Below are positions 34,434 to 43,798 of a DNA stretch of 64,000 nucleotides, piece after piece. The stretch is from assembly GCF_019457535.1 (NCBI RefSeq), contig NZ_CP080417.1, forward strand, positions 1,550,001 to 1,614,000, in the 5' to 3' direction. A program made the translations under genes and the position numbers. A model generated the notes under the pieces. It worked only from the letters and a program-made list of their open reading frames with translations, did no database searches and was not told the DNA's origin. The stretch comes from Shewanella halotolerans. Lineage in GTDB: Bacteria; Pseudomonadota; Gammaproteobacteria; Enterobacterales; Shewanellaceae. The stretch's first letter is position 1; each line of letters opens with the position of its first letter.

Positions 34434-36419
34434 ATGACCAACTATTTCCTGCAAGCCTTTATCTATCTGGTTGCCGCCGTGATTGCCGTGCCCCTGGCCA
34501 GGCGGTTTGGCCTGGGTTCGGTGCTTGGCTATCTGATCGCCGGGGTGGTGATTGGGCCAGTTATCGGCCTGGTGGGGGAGGAGACCTCGGTCATTCAGCA
34601 CTTTGCCGAGTTCGGTGTGGTGATGATGCTGTTTGTGGTGGGACTCGAGCTCGAACCTAAGATACTGTGGGCCATGCGGAACCGCCTGATGGGCCTGGGT
34701 GGATTGCAGCTTACGCTGACCACGGCCGCCGTGGCGGCCATTGCGCTTTATTTCGAGGTGCGGTGGAGCATCGCCTTTACCATAGGCCTTATCTTCGCCC
34801 TCTCATCGACGGCGATCGTGTTGCAAACCTTTAACGAGAAGGGACTTAATCGTACCGATGGTGGCCGCAACGCCTTCTCTGTGTTGCTGTTTCAAGATAT
34901 CGCCGTGATCCCCATGCTGGCCTTTATCCCATTGTTGGCCCTGCCTGAGCTGGTGGAGCAGGCGCAGCAGGCGGCGACTCAGGTGGCGACCAAGCACGAA
35001 GAGATAAGCCTGGTGGCCGGCTTGCCGCCCTGGGCCTATGCCATAGTGATCGTCGCGGCTATCGCCATCTTAGTGGTGGGCGGCCACTACCTGAGCCGTC
35101 CCCTGTTTCGTTTCGTGGCCTCATCCGGGGTGAGGGAGATCTTTACTGCCACCGCGCTGATGTTGGTGATAGGTATCGCTGCCCTGATGAGCCTGGTGGG
35201 GCTTTCGCCGGCTCTGGGCACCTTTTTGGCGGGCGTGGTGTTGGCCAACAGTGAGTTTCGCCATGAACTTGAGTCCAATATCGACCCCTTCAAGGGGCTG
35301 CTGTTGGGGCTCTTCTTCATCACAGTCGGTGCCGGTATCGATTTTGGCATACTGTGGCAGGATCTCGGCCTCATCCTGGGACTGACCCTGGGGATAATAG
35401 TGCTTAAGGCCTTGGTGCTCTTGCTGATCACCCCAGTGTTCAAGATAGGCAAAAGCGATCGCTGGCTGTTCGCCCTCAGTCTGGCCCAGGCGGGGGAGTT
35501 TGGTTTCGTGCTGCTCAGTTTCACCGTGCAAAATCATGTGCTGCCAAGTGAGCTGGCGCAGAAGCTCTCATTGGTGGTGGCCCTGAGCATGATGCTGACC
35601 CCAGGGCTGTTTATTCTGTTCGAGCGTTTTATTGAGCCCAGGTATCGCAGCGCCAAGGCAGATCGCGAGGCGGACACCATAGATGAGCACGGCAGCGTGA
35701 TCATCGCAGGTGTAGGTCGTTTCGGACAGGTGATCAATCGCCTGCTCAGTGCCAACGGCATCAAGACTGTGGTGCTGGATCATCAGATTAGCCAGGTGGA
35801 TATGCTGCGGCGCATCAATGTGAAGAGTTATTTTGGTGATGCGACCCGCCCGGACCTGCTGCATACGGCGGGGATAGAGGAGGCCTCCCTGTTGGTGGTG
35901 GCCATGGATAATCGCGACAGCGCGGTGGAGCTGGTGAAGTATGTTAAGCATACCTATCCCAAGGTTAAGGTGCTTGCCCGGGCGTTCGACCGCGGTCATG
36001 CCTATCTGCTGCGGGATGCCGGCGCCGACTTCATCCAGAAGGAGACCCTGCTGTCGGCCCTTGAGCTAGGGGCCGACGCCATGAAGTGTCTCGGCTTTCA
36101 CCCCTTCCATGTGGAGCAGCAGAAGAACACCTTTAAACGCATCGAGAAGCGTAGCTCCGATATGCTCTATGGCGCCTGGAAAGATGACAGCAGCGGTGAG
36201 CGATTCGATAACAACTATCGCAAGCTGTTTATCGAGCTGGAAGAGACCATCAAGGCCGCCATGGCCAGGGATAGAAACGACAAGTATGCCATGAGCGATC
36301 GGGGTTGGACGCCGCCGCCCAAGGGCTATGACGAGCTACTGGACGGCGATGAGCCCCTAACCGTCAAGCGTGTCGAAGAACCTTTGCCATCGCCTGGTGA
36401 TGAGCAGCTCAAGCCTTAA
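34434..36419 (+). CDS. Glutathione-regulated potassium efflux antiporter KefB/KefC
   Basis: The 661-residue protein has about 12 membrane helices (residues about 1-385) of the CPA2 exchanger family, including FALSSTAIVLQTFNEKGL and GTFLAGVVLANSEFRHELES. A cytoplasmic RCK/KTN domain follows from residue about 420 (VIIAGVGRFGQVINRLL, YFGDATRPDLLHTAGIEEAS), which binds nucleotide and glutathione adducts. A polar tail of about 90 residues completes it. It should release K+ in exchange for protons upon electrophile stress, with its ancillary protein encoded just upstream. Its last four bases overlap the end of the converging pseudouridine synthase gene. Confidence 0.92.
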   Translation: MTNYFLQAFIYLVAAVIAVPLARRFGLGSVLGYLIAGVVIGPVIGLVGEETSVIQHFAEFGVVMMLFVVGLELEPKILWAMRNRLMGLGGLQLTLTTAAVAAIALYFEVRWSIAFTIGLIFALSSTAIVLQTFNEKGLNRTDGGRNAFSVLLFQDIAVIPMLAFIPLLALPELVEQAQQAATQVATKHEEISLVAGLPPWAYAIVIVAAIAILVVGGHYLSRPLFRFVASSGVREIFTATALMLVIGIAALMSLVGLSPALGTFLAGVVLANSEFRHELESNIDPFKGLLLGLFFITVGAGIDFGILWQDLGLILGLTLGIIVLKALVLLLITPVFKIGKSDRWLFALSLAQAGEFGFVLLSFTVQNHVLPSELAQKLSLVVALSMMLTPGLFILFERFIEPRYRSAKADREADTIDEHGSVIIAGVGRFGQVINRLLSANGIKTVVLDHQISQVDMLRRINVKSYFGDATRPDLLHTAGIEEASLLVVAMDNRDSAVELVKYVKHTYPKVKVLARAFDRGHAYLLRDAGADFIQKETLLSALELGADAMKCLGFHPFHVEQQKNTFKRIEKRSSDMLYGAWKDDSSGERFDNNYRKLFIELEETIKAAMARDRNDKYAMSDRGWTPPPKGYDELLDGDEPLTVKRVEEPLPSPGDEQLKP

Positions 36420-37288
36420 GCCGCTTTAGCCTTAAGCGCTCCTAGGCTAGGCTGCAGCGCCTCGGGGAGTGCCACATGTAGTGGCTGCTTACTTAGGGGG
36501 CAGGTGAAATCCAAAAAGCAGGCGGTGAGCTGCAGATTCACATCGCCCGTTTCGGCGCCGCCATGTTGTCTGTCACCCACCACGGGAAAGCCTATGCTGG
36601 CCATGTGGATGCGGATCTGATGCTTGCGGCCCGTCTCTATCTTTACCTGCACCAGGGACATATCCAGCTCGCTGTCGTATTCCACCAGGCTGGCGTGGGA
36701 GCACGCCGGCTTGCCGTCCACCTCAGTGGTGATGGTGCGCGTGGCCTTGGGAAACTCCCCCTTGACGATCACCCTGTATTGTTTATCCAGCTCGCGATGC
36801 TCGAACTGGGCCGCGAGCGCCGCCGTAATCGTTTTGCTGTGCCCTATGAGCACCAATCCCGTCGCCGCCCTGTCCAGACGGTGGATGATAAAGGCGGGGC
36901 GCTGGGGTGTGAGATGAGTCTCGACGAAGCGGTTGATGGTGGTGTGATCGCTCCATTTTGAGCCCTGACACAACATGGCGTAGGGCTTGTACCAGATACT
37001 GTATTCGCCCTTATCCAGAATTAGCTGGGCATCCTCTACCTGCTGAGCCAGTACCTTAGGGTTGTAGTAGAGGTGCAGCTGATCCCCAAGCTTAAGCGGT
37101 TTCTTGGCCCGGCGTAGACGCTGAGTGTATTTGCCCCTCGTGAGCCACACGGCGCCCTTGGCCATCGCCTGTTTAATCTCCTGCTTGGAGAGCTGGCTCG
37201 CCTTGGCCAGCAGGGTGCAGGCGTCCGTCTCTGTCTGGCTGACATTGAGGTGATGTTCGATAGGGTTTAGCTTGGAGTCTGGTTGCAT
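36416..37288 (-). CDS. RluA-family RNA pseudouridine synthase
   Basis: The 290-residue enzyme has an N-terminal S4-like region (LSKQEIKQAMAKGAVWLTRG) and the catalytic motif IIHRLDRAATGLVLIGHS, whose aspartate is the nucleophile, then TGRKHQIRIHMASIGFPVVG. The target RNA cannot be told. It ends inside the last codons of the Kef gene on the other strand (4-base overlap) and has no terminator. A five-unit tandem repeat begins six bases upstream of its start. Confidence 0.88.
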   Translation of the reverse strand: MQPDSKLNPIEHHLNVSQTETDACTLLAKASQLSKQEIKQAMAKGAVWLTRGKYTQRLRRAKKPLKLGDQLHLYYNPKVLAQQVEDAQLILDKGEYSIWYKPYAMLCQGSKWSDHTTINRFVETHLTPQRPAFIIHRLDRAATGLVLIGHSKTITAALAAQFEHRELDKQYRVIVKGEFPKATRTITTEVDGKPACSHASLVEYDSELDMSLVQVKIETGRKHQIRIHMASIGFPVVGDRQHGGAETGDVNLQLTACFLDFTCPLSKQPLHVALPEALQPSLGALKAKAA

Positions 37289-37293
37289 GGCAG

Positions 37294-37368
37294 GCTTATC
37301 TTCTAGGTGCTTATCTTCTAAGGCTTAGCTTTTATAGGCTTAGTTTTTATAGACTTAGTTTTAGATTC
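37294..37368. repeat. Tandem repeat, 15-bp period, five units
   Basis: Units start at 37294, 37309, 37324, 37339 and 37354, e.g. GCTTATCTTCTAGGT, GCTTATCTTCTAAGG, CTTAGCTTTTATAGG, CTTAGTTTTTATAGA. The array occupies the 5' leader of the pseudouridine synthase gene, six bases upstream of its ATG, so it probably contains or displaces the ribosome site. Confidence 0.7.
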
Positions 37369-37541
37369 GAGTGAGATCTTGGGTGAAAAACACCGTCAGT
37401 TTACACTATTTTGCCCCCTTTGCGGCCCCCAACGCTTGGCCTTGTTGTCATTGGTTAAGATCTGCTCTCGGCTCTCTCCCTCTGCTCTCTACTTCAGCAT
37501 CGACTGCTATACTCAAGGCAGTGGGATCAGGGAGGAGCGAG

Positions 37542-38462
37542 ATGGTGCAAAGTGCGATGGTGTGCAAGACATTCGTTTGTCTGAGAAAGTCCTGCTTGTT
37601 TACTGCTTTTCTCATAACGACCTGTTTCATAATCGTCTGTCTAATAACGGCAAATGCGGCGCGGGCCGAGGTGACCGAGGTGCGCTACAACCTGTCGACC
37701 CATTTCGTCGATCCCAAACAGAGTTACTATATCGATCTGCTACGCCTGGCCATGGAGAAGAGCCAAGATCAATATGGCGACTATCGCCTGGTGCCGGTGG
37801 AGATGGATATGCCCCAGGGGCGCACCATCAAGCTGGTGGAACAGGGCAAGTTGGAAGTGGTGTGGACCATGACCAGCATCAGCCGGGAGCGTCAGCTGCG
37901 CGCGGTTTACTTTCCCCTGCTCAAGGGGCTGATGGGCCATCGTATCGCCATCATACGCACCGAAGATGAGGCCCGTTTCGCCAACATTACCCAGATAGAA
38001 GAGCTCCAGAGGATCCCCGTTGGCCAGGGTAGCGACTGGCCAGACAGCGATATCTTGCAGCGCCAGGGCTTTACCTTGGTCAGGGGCGCGGCCCACAGCT
38101 TGTTGACCATGCTTGAGAAGGGTCGCTTCGACTATTTTCTGCGGGCACTCCATGAGCCTTGGGACGAGATTGCCGACAGACCAAATCTGATTGTGGATAC
38201 TCAGTTTGTCATCGTCTATCCCGCGCCCCTCTATTTCTTCGTCAGCCCTGACAATCTGGCGCTGGCGGAGCGGATCGAATATGGCCTGCGTGCGGCCTTG
38301 AACGATGGCAGCTTCGATGAACTTTTTTATCATCATGCCATCACAGAAGGTATGCTGGGGCGGGCTAGGCTGACCGAGCGACGTGTGTTTCGCCTGGATA
38401 ATCCATTTTTGTCGCAGACCAGTAAGAACCTGCTCAGCGAACCTGAATTGTGGTTCGATTAA
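37542..38462 (+). CDS. Periplasmic solute-binding-like protein, orphan
   Basis: The 306-residue protein begins with an unusual N-terminus (MVQSAMVCKTFVCLRKSCLF) and a hydrophobic segment that ends with ANAARAEV, a probable signal peptide, followed by a family-3-like binding fold: YYIDLLRLAMEKSQDQYG, LEVVWTMTSISRERQLRAVY, VGQGSDWPDSDILQRQGF. The second lobe (IEYGLRAALNDGSFDELFYH) fits. There are no ABC transporter genes beside it; a diguanylate cyclase follows 87 bases later. GGAGG stands 6 bases before the ATG at 37542, so the 57-residue upstream extension is rejected. Confidence 0.75.
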   Translation: MVQSAMVCKTFVCLRKSCLFTAFLITTCFIIVCLITANAARAEVTEVRYNLSTHFVDPKQSYYIDLLRLAMEKSQDQYGDYRLVPVEMDMPQGRTIKLVEQGKLEVVWTMTSISRERQLRAVYFPLLKGLMGHRIAIIRTEDEARFANITQIEELQRIPVGQGSDWPDSDILQRQGFTLVRGAAHSLLTMLEKGRFDYFLRALHEPWDEIADRPNLIVDTQFVIVYPAPLYFFVSPDNLALAERIEYGLRAALNDGSFDELFYHHAITEGMLGRARLTERRVFRLDNPFLSQTSKNLLSEPELWFD

Positions 38463-38549
38463 GTATATTGATTTGTCTGGCTATTCTTGTCTATTTGGCG
38501 TCAAATAGGGTTTAATGAGAGTGAGTCAGGCTGCATTGATGGGGTGGTT

Positions 38550-39455
38550 ATGATCGCAAATGAGCAGATGGTCGCCGTGCTTGAGGCACTGCCGGATCCG
38601 GCGTTTATTTTGTCCAGTAGCGGCAAATATGTGGCCGTCTTCGGCGGCAGCGATGCGCGCTACTATCACGATGGTCGTGGCCTCATAGGTGCCTACCTCC
38701 ATGAGGTGATCAAGCCCGCCAAGGCCGCCTGGTTTCTGCAGACCATAGATAGGGCACTCTCAACCCGCCGCCTGTTGATCGAAGAGTATGAGCTGAGCAA
38801 CAAGGATGTGAAGGGGCTGCCCGACGAGGGGCCGGTGGCGCCCATCTGGTTCGAGGGACGAATTCAGGCGCTGGATTTTCGCGTCGACGGCGAAGAGGTG
38901 GTGCTCTGGGTCGCCAGTAATATCTCTAAGCGCCACGAGCTGGAGTTAAGGCTCAGGGAACTGAGCGATACGGACCAGCTGACAGGCCTTTATAATCGTC
39001 GCCGTCTCGAGCGTGACTTTGCCCTGCATTTCGACAACTTCAGCGAACAGGGGATGCCAACCACCATATTGATGCTGGATATCGATAACCTGAAACAGAT
39101 CAACGACACTAAGGGCCACCACAAGGGGGATGAGAACATCCTGGCCGTGGCCGAGATCTGCCGCCGCGAGTTCCGTAAGACAGACTATGCCTACCGCTTC
39201 GGTGGCGATGAGTTTGTGGTGGTTTTGCCGGGCCTGCAGCCGACCCAGGCGATGGCCATGGTCGAGGCGCTGCATCAGAGCTTCAATCACGCCTTATCTG
39301 CCCTGGCCGAAGATGAGCTACTGGCCACCATCAGCCTGGGGATGACGGGGATCAAGGCGGGTGATACCTCTTACCAGGATACTTTAAGGCGCGCCGATAT
39401 GGCCCTGTATCAGGCTAAAGACCAGGGTAAGAATCAGCTGAGTTATATCCCTTAG
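38550..39455 (+). CDS. PAS-GGDEF diguanylate cyclase
   Basis: The 301-residue cytoplasmic protein has an N-terminal PAS-like domain (residues about 5-125: VLEALPDPAFILSSSGKYVA) and a C-terminal GGDEF domain (DTDQLTGLYNRRRLERDF, then YRFGGDEFVVVLPG). The active-site GGDEF is intact and is preceded by RKTD at the right spacing for the RxxD inhibitory site, so it should make cyclic di-GMP with product feedback. The frame is open from a TTG at 38487; the ATG at 38550 with GGTGG upstream is preferred. It follows a solute-binding protein gene, which hints that the pair sense and signal together; this is inference. Confidence 0.9.
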   Translation: MIANEQMVAVLEALPDPAFILSSSGKYVAVFGGSDARYYHDGRGLIGAYLHEVIKPAKAAWFLQTIDRALSTRRLLIEEYELSNKDVKGLPDEGPVAPIWFEGRIQALDFRVDGEEVVLWVASNISKRHELELRLRELSDTDQLTGLYNRRRLERDFALHFDNFSEQGMPTTILMLDIDNLKQINDTKGHHKGDENILAVAEICRREFRKTDYAYRFGGDEFVVVLPGLQPTQAMAMVEALHQSFNHALSALAEDELLATISLGMTGIKAGDTSYQDTLRRADMALYQAKDQGKNQLSYIP

Positions 39456-39687
39456 GCTTTCGCTAAGGCGTTTTACCTCCTCTATCGACGCGCTCATTCT
39501 GGCGCTGGCGACCATCTAGGGGGAGGCCCCCTCTTTGATCGCTATTTAGCGCTTGAAACAGGTCACCTCAATTGGGGCATCCGGGTGTTTCTTCTATAGT
39601 TTATATAATGAATCTTTAATGCAAATTCACTTGTTAACCCCTTCAGGCAGACATACTGTTAAGGGAAACTGGTGCAGCGGAGGCATT

Positions 39688-41442
39688 ATGCAAACACAGA
39701 TACAGGCAAGGATAAAACATTGGTTGAGTCTCGATAGTGACGCCAAGAGTCGCACCGAGATTTTGGCCCTGGTCGATCAGGGGGCGCAGGAGGAGCTGGC
39801 GGCAAGATTCGCCGGCCGTCTCACCTTTGGTACCGCGGGCATTCGCGGCGTGGTAGGCGCAGGTCCCATGCGGATGAACCGTCTGGTGGTGCAGCAGACC
39901 TCCAAGGGGGTCGCCGAATACCTCAAGGCTCAGGTGGAAAATGCAGTGAGTCGCGGCGTTGTCATCGGCTACGATGGCCGTCACGACTCCAAGCAGTTTG
40001 CCGAGGACGCCGCCAGCGTGCTTACCGCCGCTGGCTTCAAGGTGTTCCTCACCAGCAAGGTGGCGCCGACCCCTCTGGTGGCCTTCGGCGTTCTGCATCT
40101 GGGGGCGGCGGCCGGCATAGTGGTGACCGCCAGTCACAACCCGCCGCAGTACAATGGCTATAAGGTTTACTGGGGTAATGGCGCGCAGATCATTCCGCCC
40201 CATGATACCGGCATCGCGGCGCGTATCGAGCTGGCGGCCAACTCACCGGTGGATATGTTGCCGCCGGAAACGGCGGTGGAGACAGGTAAGCTGGTGATGC
40301 TCGAGGAGGATTACTATCAGGCCTATCGTCAGGGCGTGTTAAACGCAGGCGTGCTGCAAAGCCCCGCTCGTCCCGAGTTGGTGAGCCTGGCCTACACCGC
40401 CATGCACGGGGTCGGCGCCGAGATGGCCGAGACCCTGCTGAAGGATATCGGGGTTACACAGGTCTATTCGGTCGCGGCCCAGCGTGAGCCAGACGGTGAC
40501 TTTCCCACGGTGAACTTCCCCAACCCCGAAGAGGCAGGCGCCATGGATCTTGTGATGGCCGAGGCTCACAAGCATGGTGCCATGCTGGCCTGTGCCAACG
40601 ATCCTGACGCCGACCGTTTCGCGGTGGCGGTGCGTAAACCCGGCGCTAGGCCAGAGATGCCCTCCACCGAGGCCTATCAGATGCTGACCGGAGATCAGGT
40701 GGGGGTCTTGCTGGGCCATTATCTGCTCTCCCACGCCAGTGATGATCAACGTTTGCTTTGCTGCACCATAGTCTCCTCCAGTCTGCTGACCCGCATCAGT
40801 GAGGCGTGTGGCGCCCAGTGCGAGACCACACTCACAGGCTTCAAGTGGCTGACCAATGTCGGCATGAGCAAACAGACTGAGGATAATCGCTTCCTGTTCG
40901 CCTACGAAGAGGCGCTCGGCTACACGGTCGGCAGCATGGTGTGGGACAAGGATGGTCTATCAGCCTTGGTTGCCTTCGTGCAGCTCACAGCTGAGCTGGC
41001 TGCCAAAGGGGAGACTCTGTGGGACAGGCTGGAGACCATCTATCGTCAATATGGCTATTATCTCAACCGTCAGGTGAGTATCGCGCTGAGCGGCGAGGCA
41101 GGTGCGCCCACCATAGGCGAGCAGCTAAGGGCGCTCAACCCCAGCGAGATTGCCGGACGGGCCCTGGTGTCTGTGGATGACATCAGCCTGGGGCTACGCC
41201 GCTTTGCCGATGGCCGTGAAGAGACGATCGACCTGCCTCGCAGTGACGTGCTTATCTATCGCCTCGAGGGCAATGCCAGGGTGATCGTACGCCCCTCGGG
41301 CACTGAGCCTAAGGTGAAGTGCTACTACGAGGTGGTCGAGCCCTTTGGCGAGCAGGAGGGGCTTGCGGATGTGCAGCGCCGCGCCGAGGCCGCGATGGCG
41401 GAATTTGTCACCCGGCATCAGGCTGGCTTGCCTAACGCCTAA
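39688..41442 (+). CDS. Phosphoglucomutase/phosphomannomutase (PGM2-like)
   Basis: The 584-residue enzyme is in the alpha-D-phosphohexomutase family: LTFGTAGIRGVVGAGPMRMN at the start, the phosphoserine loop VVTASHNPPQYNGYKVYW near residue 150, the metal loop ANDPDADRFAVAV near residue 308, the sugar loop FAYEEALGYTVGSM and the phosphate-binding RPSGTEPKVKCYYE near the end. It interconverts hexose 1- and 6-phosphates, or pentose phosphates in some relatives. The open frame begins at 39553, but GGAGG before the ATG at 39688 and the usual family N-terminus support the shorter form. Its stop lies inside a 7-bp tandem repeat. Confidence 0.9.
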   Translation: MQTQIQARIKHWLSLDSDAKSRTEILALVDQGAQEELAARFAGRLTFGTAGIRGVVGAGPMRMNRLVVQQTSKGVAEYLKAQVENAVSRGVVIGYDGRHDSKQFAEDAASVLTAAGFKVFLTSKVAPTPLVAFGVLHLGAAAGIVVTASHNPPQYNGYKVYWGNGAQIIPPHDTGIAARIELAANSPVDMLPPETAVETGKLVMLEEDYYQAYRQGVLNAGVLQSPARPELVSLAYTAMHGVGAEMAETLLKDIGVTQVYSVAAQREPDGDFPTVNFPNPEEAGAMDLVMAEAHKHGAMLACANDPDADRFAVAVRKPGARPEMPSTEAYQMLTGDQVGVLLGHYLLSHASDDQRLLCCTIVSSSLLTRISEACGAQCETTLTGFKWLTNVGMSKQTEDNRFLFAYEEALGYTVGSMVWDKDGLSALVAFVQLTAELAAKGETLWDRLETIYRQYGYYLNRQVSIALSGEAGAPTIGEQLRALNPSEIAGRALVSVDDISLGLRRFADGREETIDLPRSDVLIYRLEGNARVIVRPSGTEPKVKCYYEVVEPFGEQEGLADVQRRAEAAMAEFVTRHQAGLPNA

Positions 41443-41486
41443 CGCCTAACGCCTAACGCCTAACGCCTGGCGCCTAATGCCTGGAG
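41431..41486 (+). repeat. 7-bp tandem repeat overlapping the phosphoglucomutase stop
   Basis: Five exact copies of CCTAACG (41431-41465) and three variant copies (CCTGGCG, CCTAATG, CCTGGAG) make eight units. The gene's TAA stop at 41440-41442 lies in the second unit. Confidence 0.85.
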
Positions 41487-41624
41487 TCGAGTCATGGTTT
41501 GTTAACCGATTGCCAGCCTACTGACACTAGGCTGTCAGTAGGGGGGCGTTAAGCTCTTCTTACTGGTCGAGTGAGGGAGACGCTCAGGGTTGAGCGTCGC
41601 ATTCGGCCAATTAAGGAGAGCAAG

Positions 41625-42044
41625 ATGCAAGAACAGCAAGTGTTACACCAGGCACCTTTACAGCAGGCACCTTTAGTCTGGGGCGAGATCGCCGTCGAGA
41701 ATATGGCGCGGGCCAAGGCCTTCTATCAGACTCAGTTCGGGGTGCGTTTTCGCGATGAGCAGATGTTTGGCATGGAGATGGCCATACTAGAGACTGAGGC
41801 GCCCCAGGCGGCCAGCATCGCCTTGGTAAAACATGATATGATGCGCCCAAGTGGAGCCGGCAGCATCCTCTATCTACACCTTAGCGATCACCTGGCCCCC
41901 CTGGTTGAAAGGTTGGAGCAAAATGATGTCGAAATCGCTTTGCCTGCCATGGCTATCAAGGAAGGGGAGTGCGGCTATAGTTGTGTCATCGTCGATAGCG
42001 AAGGCAATCGTGTCGGCCTCTGGGCACCGAGTCTGAAAGGCTAG
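41625..42044 (+). CDS. VOC-superfamily (glyoxalase-like) protein
   Basis: The 139-residue protein has the VOC fold pattern: WGEIAVENMARAKAFYQTQF, then MEMAILETEAPQAASIALVK, and a closing SYSCVIVDSEGNRVGLWAPS-like stretch (CVIVDSEGNRVGLWAP). Metal ligands are not fully clear. AAGGAG stands 6 bases before the ATG at 41625. It stands before a GyrI-like protein and a YafY regulator on the same strand, a common trio of small-molecule-binding proteins with a regulator. Function unknown. Confidence 0.8.
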   Translation: MQEQQVLHQAPLQQAPLVWGEIAVENMARAKAFYQTQFGVRFRDEQMFGMEMAILETEAPQAASIALVKHDMMRPSGAGSILYLHLSDHLAPLVERLEQNDVEIALPAMAIKEGECGYSCVIVDSEGNRVGLWAPSLKG

Positions 42045-42200
42045 TGGACTCATGTCCCAGCGCATTTAAAGTTCTGACTCATTAGCTACAGCTGATAGGG
42101 TAAACGCAAGCGCCGCGGCGCTTGCAAGCTATGTAATTCAAGCTATGCAAGCAATGTAAGTTACCTAGGCAATGCAAAGGATATAACAGAAGGAATTGAG

Positions 42201-42659
42201 ATGAAGACGATAAACCTCGCCCCCAAGTCACTGGTCGGCATGAGTGTTCGTACCAACAATGGAGCCGAGTCTGAAGCGGCGACGCAAAAAATCGCCCCCC
42301 TCTGGCAGGCCTTCATGGGGCAGTATGGCGAGCAGATCTTCGGTAAGTTGCCTGTGTATGGGATCTACTATGACTATGCCAGCGACATGGATGGCGACTA
42401 TAACCTGATGACGGCGGTCGAGGCGGGCACCATTGAGCATGACGACAAGTTAACGCCGCTCACCTTGGAGGGCGGTAACTACCTCTGTTTCAGCGCCACA
42501 GGAGAGATGCCCCAGGCGGTTATTTCACTCTGGCAGCAGATCTGGGCCTATTTTCAGCGCCCCGATTGCCCCTATCGTCGCCAGTATCTGACCGATTTTG
42601 AGTGCTACGCCCAGCCTGACAGCGTAGATATCTATATCGGCGTCCACGTCGAAGTTTAG
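42201..42659 (+). CDS. GyrI-like / AraC-type effector-binding domain protein
   Basis: The 152-residue protein is a stand-alone effector-binding domain: LVGMSVRTNNGAESEAATQK, VYGIYYDYASDMDGDYNLMT, and the closing DFECYAQPDSVDIYIGVHVE. These domains (SOUL/GyrI-like) bind small hydrophobic or cationic molecules without DNA-binding parts. AAGGAA lies before the ATG. It is between the VOC gene and the YafY-like regulator. Confidence 0.82.
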   Translation: MKTINLAPKSLVGMSVRTNNGAESEAATQKIAPLWQAFMGQYGEQIFGKLPVYGIYYDYASDMDGDYNLMTAVEAGTIEHDDKLTPLTLEGGNYLCFSATGEMPQAVISLWQQIWAYFQRPDCPYRRQYLTDFECYAQPDSVDIYIGVHVEV

Positions 42660-42760
42660 ATAGATATAGGTCTAGCCAAAGTCTAGTTAATTCGGGATAT
42701 TAGCAAGGTCCAGTCATAGTCACCACGGGCCGTCCAAGGGGCGGCCAATTCAGGTAAGTC

Positions 42761-43447
42761 ATGCGCCGCGCCGATCGCCTATTTCAAATCGTACAAATTC
42801 TCAGACACAGACGCATCACCACGGCCAAGCAGCTGGCGGAGCGACTCGAGGTCTCTAGCCGTACCATCTACCGGGATATTCAGGATCTCTGCCTGTCGGG
42901 GATCCCCATCGAAGGGGAGGCCGGCGTCGGCTATCTGCTGCGCCAGGAGGTGAATGTACCGCCTCTGATGTTTAACGAGCAGGAGCTGGAGGCGATACAG
43001 GTGGGCATGCGTATGGTGCAGGCCCAGGGGGGCCACGAGCTGGCCAGCGCTGCCAAGCAGGCGATGATCAAGGTCGAGGCCGTGTTGCCCGAGCGGCTTA
43101 AGGCCTATCAATCCCTGATGTTTGCCCCCGACTTTTACAGCGACGGGCAGCTGTTTTCCTTTCTCGACCTGCTGCGCAGGACGTCCAGGGAGCGAGAATA
43201 TATTTTATTGAGCTATCAAGACGTGAAGCAAAGCAGTAGCGAGCGCCAGGTTCGCCCCCTCGCGCTCTATTACTGGCAAGGGGTCTGGACACTACTTGCC
43301 TGGTGCGAGCTGCGCGGTGATTTTCGTAACTTTCGGGTCGATCGCATCGTGGGCGTCTTGCCACTCGCCAGCCATTTCCCCCACACGCCGGGCCAGGAGA
43401 TGCCAGACTATATCGCCATGATGCAGGCGCAGCATGGCGAGTGTTAG
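42761..43447 (+). CDS. YafY-family HTH-WYL transcriptional regulator
   Basis: The 228-residue protein has an HTH_11 DNA-binding domain at residues 1-60 (RRADRLFQIVQILRHRRITT, VSSRTIYRDIQDLCLSGIPI) and a WYL domain from residue about 140 (LLSYQDVKQSSSERQVRPLA, YWQGVWTLLAWCELRGDFRN, FRVDRI). WYL proteins sense small ligands. It probably controls the VOC and GyrI-like genes just upstream, which lie on the same strand. Confidence 0.88.
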   Translation: MRRADRLFQIVQILRHRRITTAKQLAERLEVSSRTIYRDIQDLCLSGIPIEGEAGVGYLLRQEVNVPPLMFNEQELEAIQVGMRMVQAQGGHELASAAKQAMIKVEAVLPERLKAYQSLMFAPDFYSDGQLFSFLDLLRRTSREREYILLSYQDVKQSSSERQVRPLALYYWQGVWTLLAWCELRGDFRNFRVDRIVGVLPLASHFPHTPGQEMPDYIAMMQAQHGEC

Positions 43448-43471
43448 CGGTCTTTCCATCGGTATATAAAA

Positions 43472-43783
43472 TTATTCCGGCAGCAGCGGGCGCATGAAGC
43501 TGCGCTCATAGCGGCGGATAAACTTGTGCTGCTTGGCGTACTCGAAGGCGGCGATACATTCTTTGTCATGCACAGAGGCCTCGCGGTATTGCTCGTAGCT
43601 GGCCAGTGACGGAAAGCTAAATAGCGCCAGGGCGACATCGTTGGCCCCCTCGCTGGGCAGGAAATAACCGTGATGTTGCCCGCCAAACTTGGCCATCAAA
43701 GGCAGCCAGAGCCTGGCATAGTGCTCAAACATATCCTGCTTATCCGGGTCGATGATGTATTTCACGTGACAGGTTACCGCCAT
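43472..43783 (-). CDS. NIPSNAP-family protein
   Basis: The 103-residue ferredoxin-like-fold protein has VTCHVKYIIDPDKQDMFEHY, GGQHHGYFLPSEGANDVALA, and SYEQYREASVHDKECIAAFE, the NIPSNAP signature. The family function is not established. AAGGAG stands 7-8 bases before the ATG at 43783, and a MITE-like element ends 15 bases upstream, so transcription may begin inside or be affected by it. Confidence 0.85.
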   Translation of the reverse strand: MAVTCHVKYIIDPDKQDMFEHYARLWLPLMAKFGGQHHGYFLPSEGANDVALALFSFPSLASYEQYREASVHDKECIAAFEYAKQHKFIRRYERSFMRPLLPE

Positions 43784-43798
43784 CTTAATTTCTCCTTA

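Noticed and set aside
39518..39536. Terminator after the diguanylate cyclase gene
   Set aside because: AGGGG-GAGGC-CCCCT is a 5-bp stem but only TCTTT follows and it lies over 60 bases past the stop; too weak to call.
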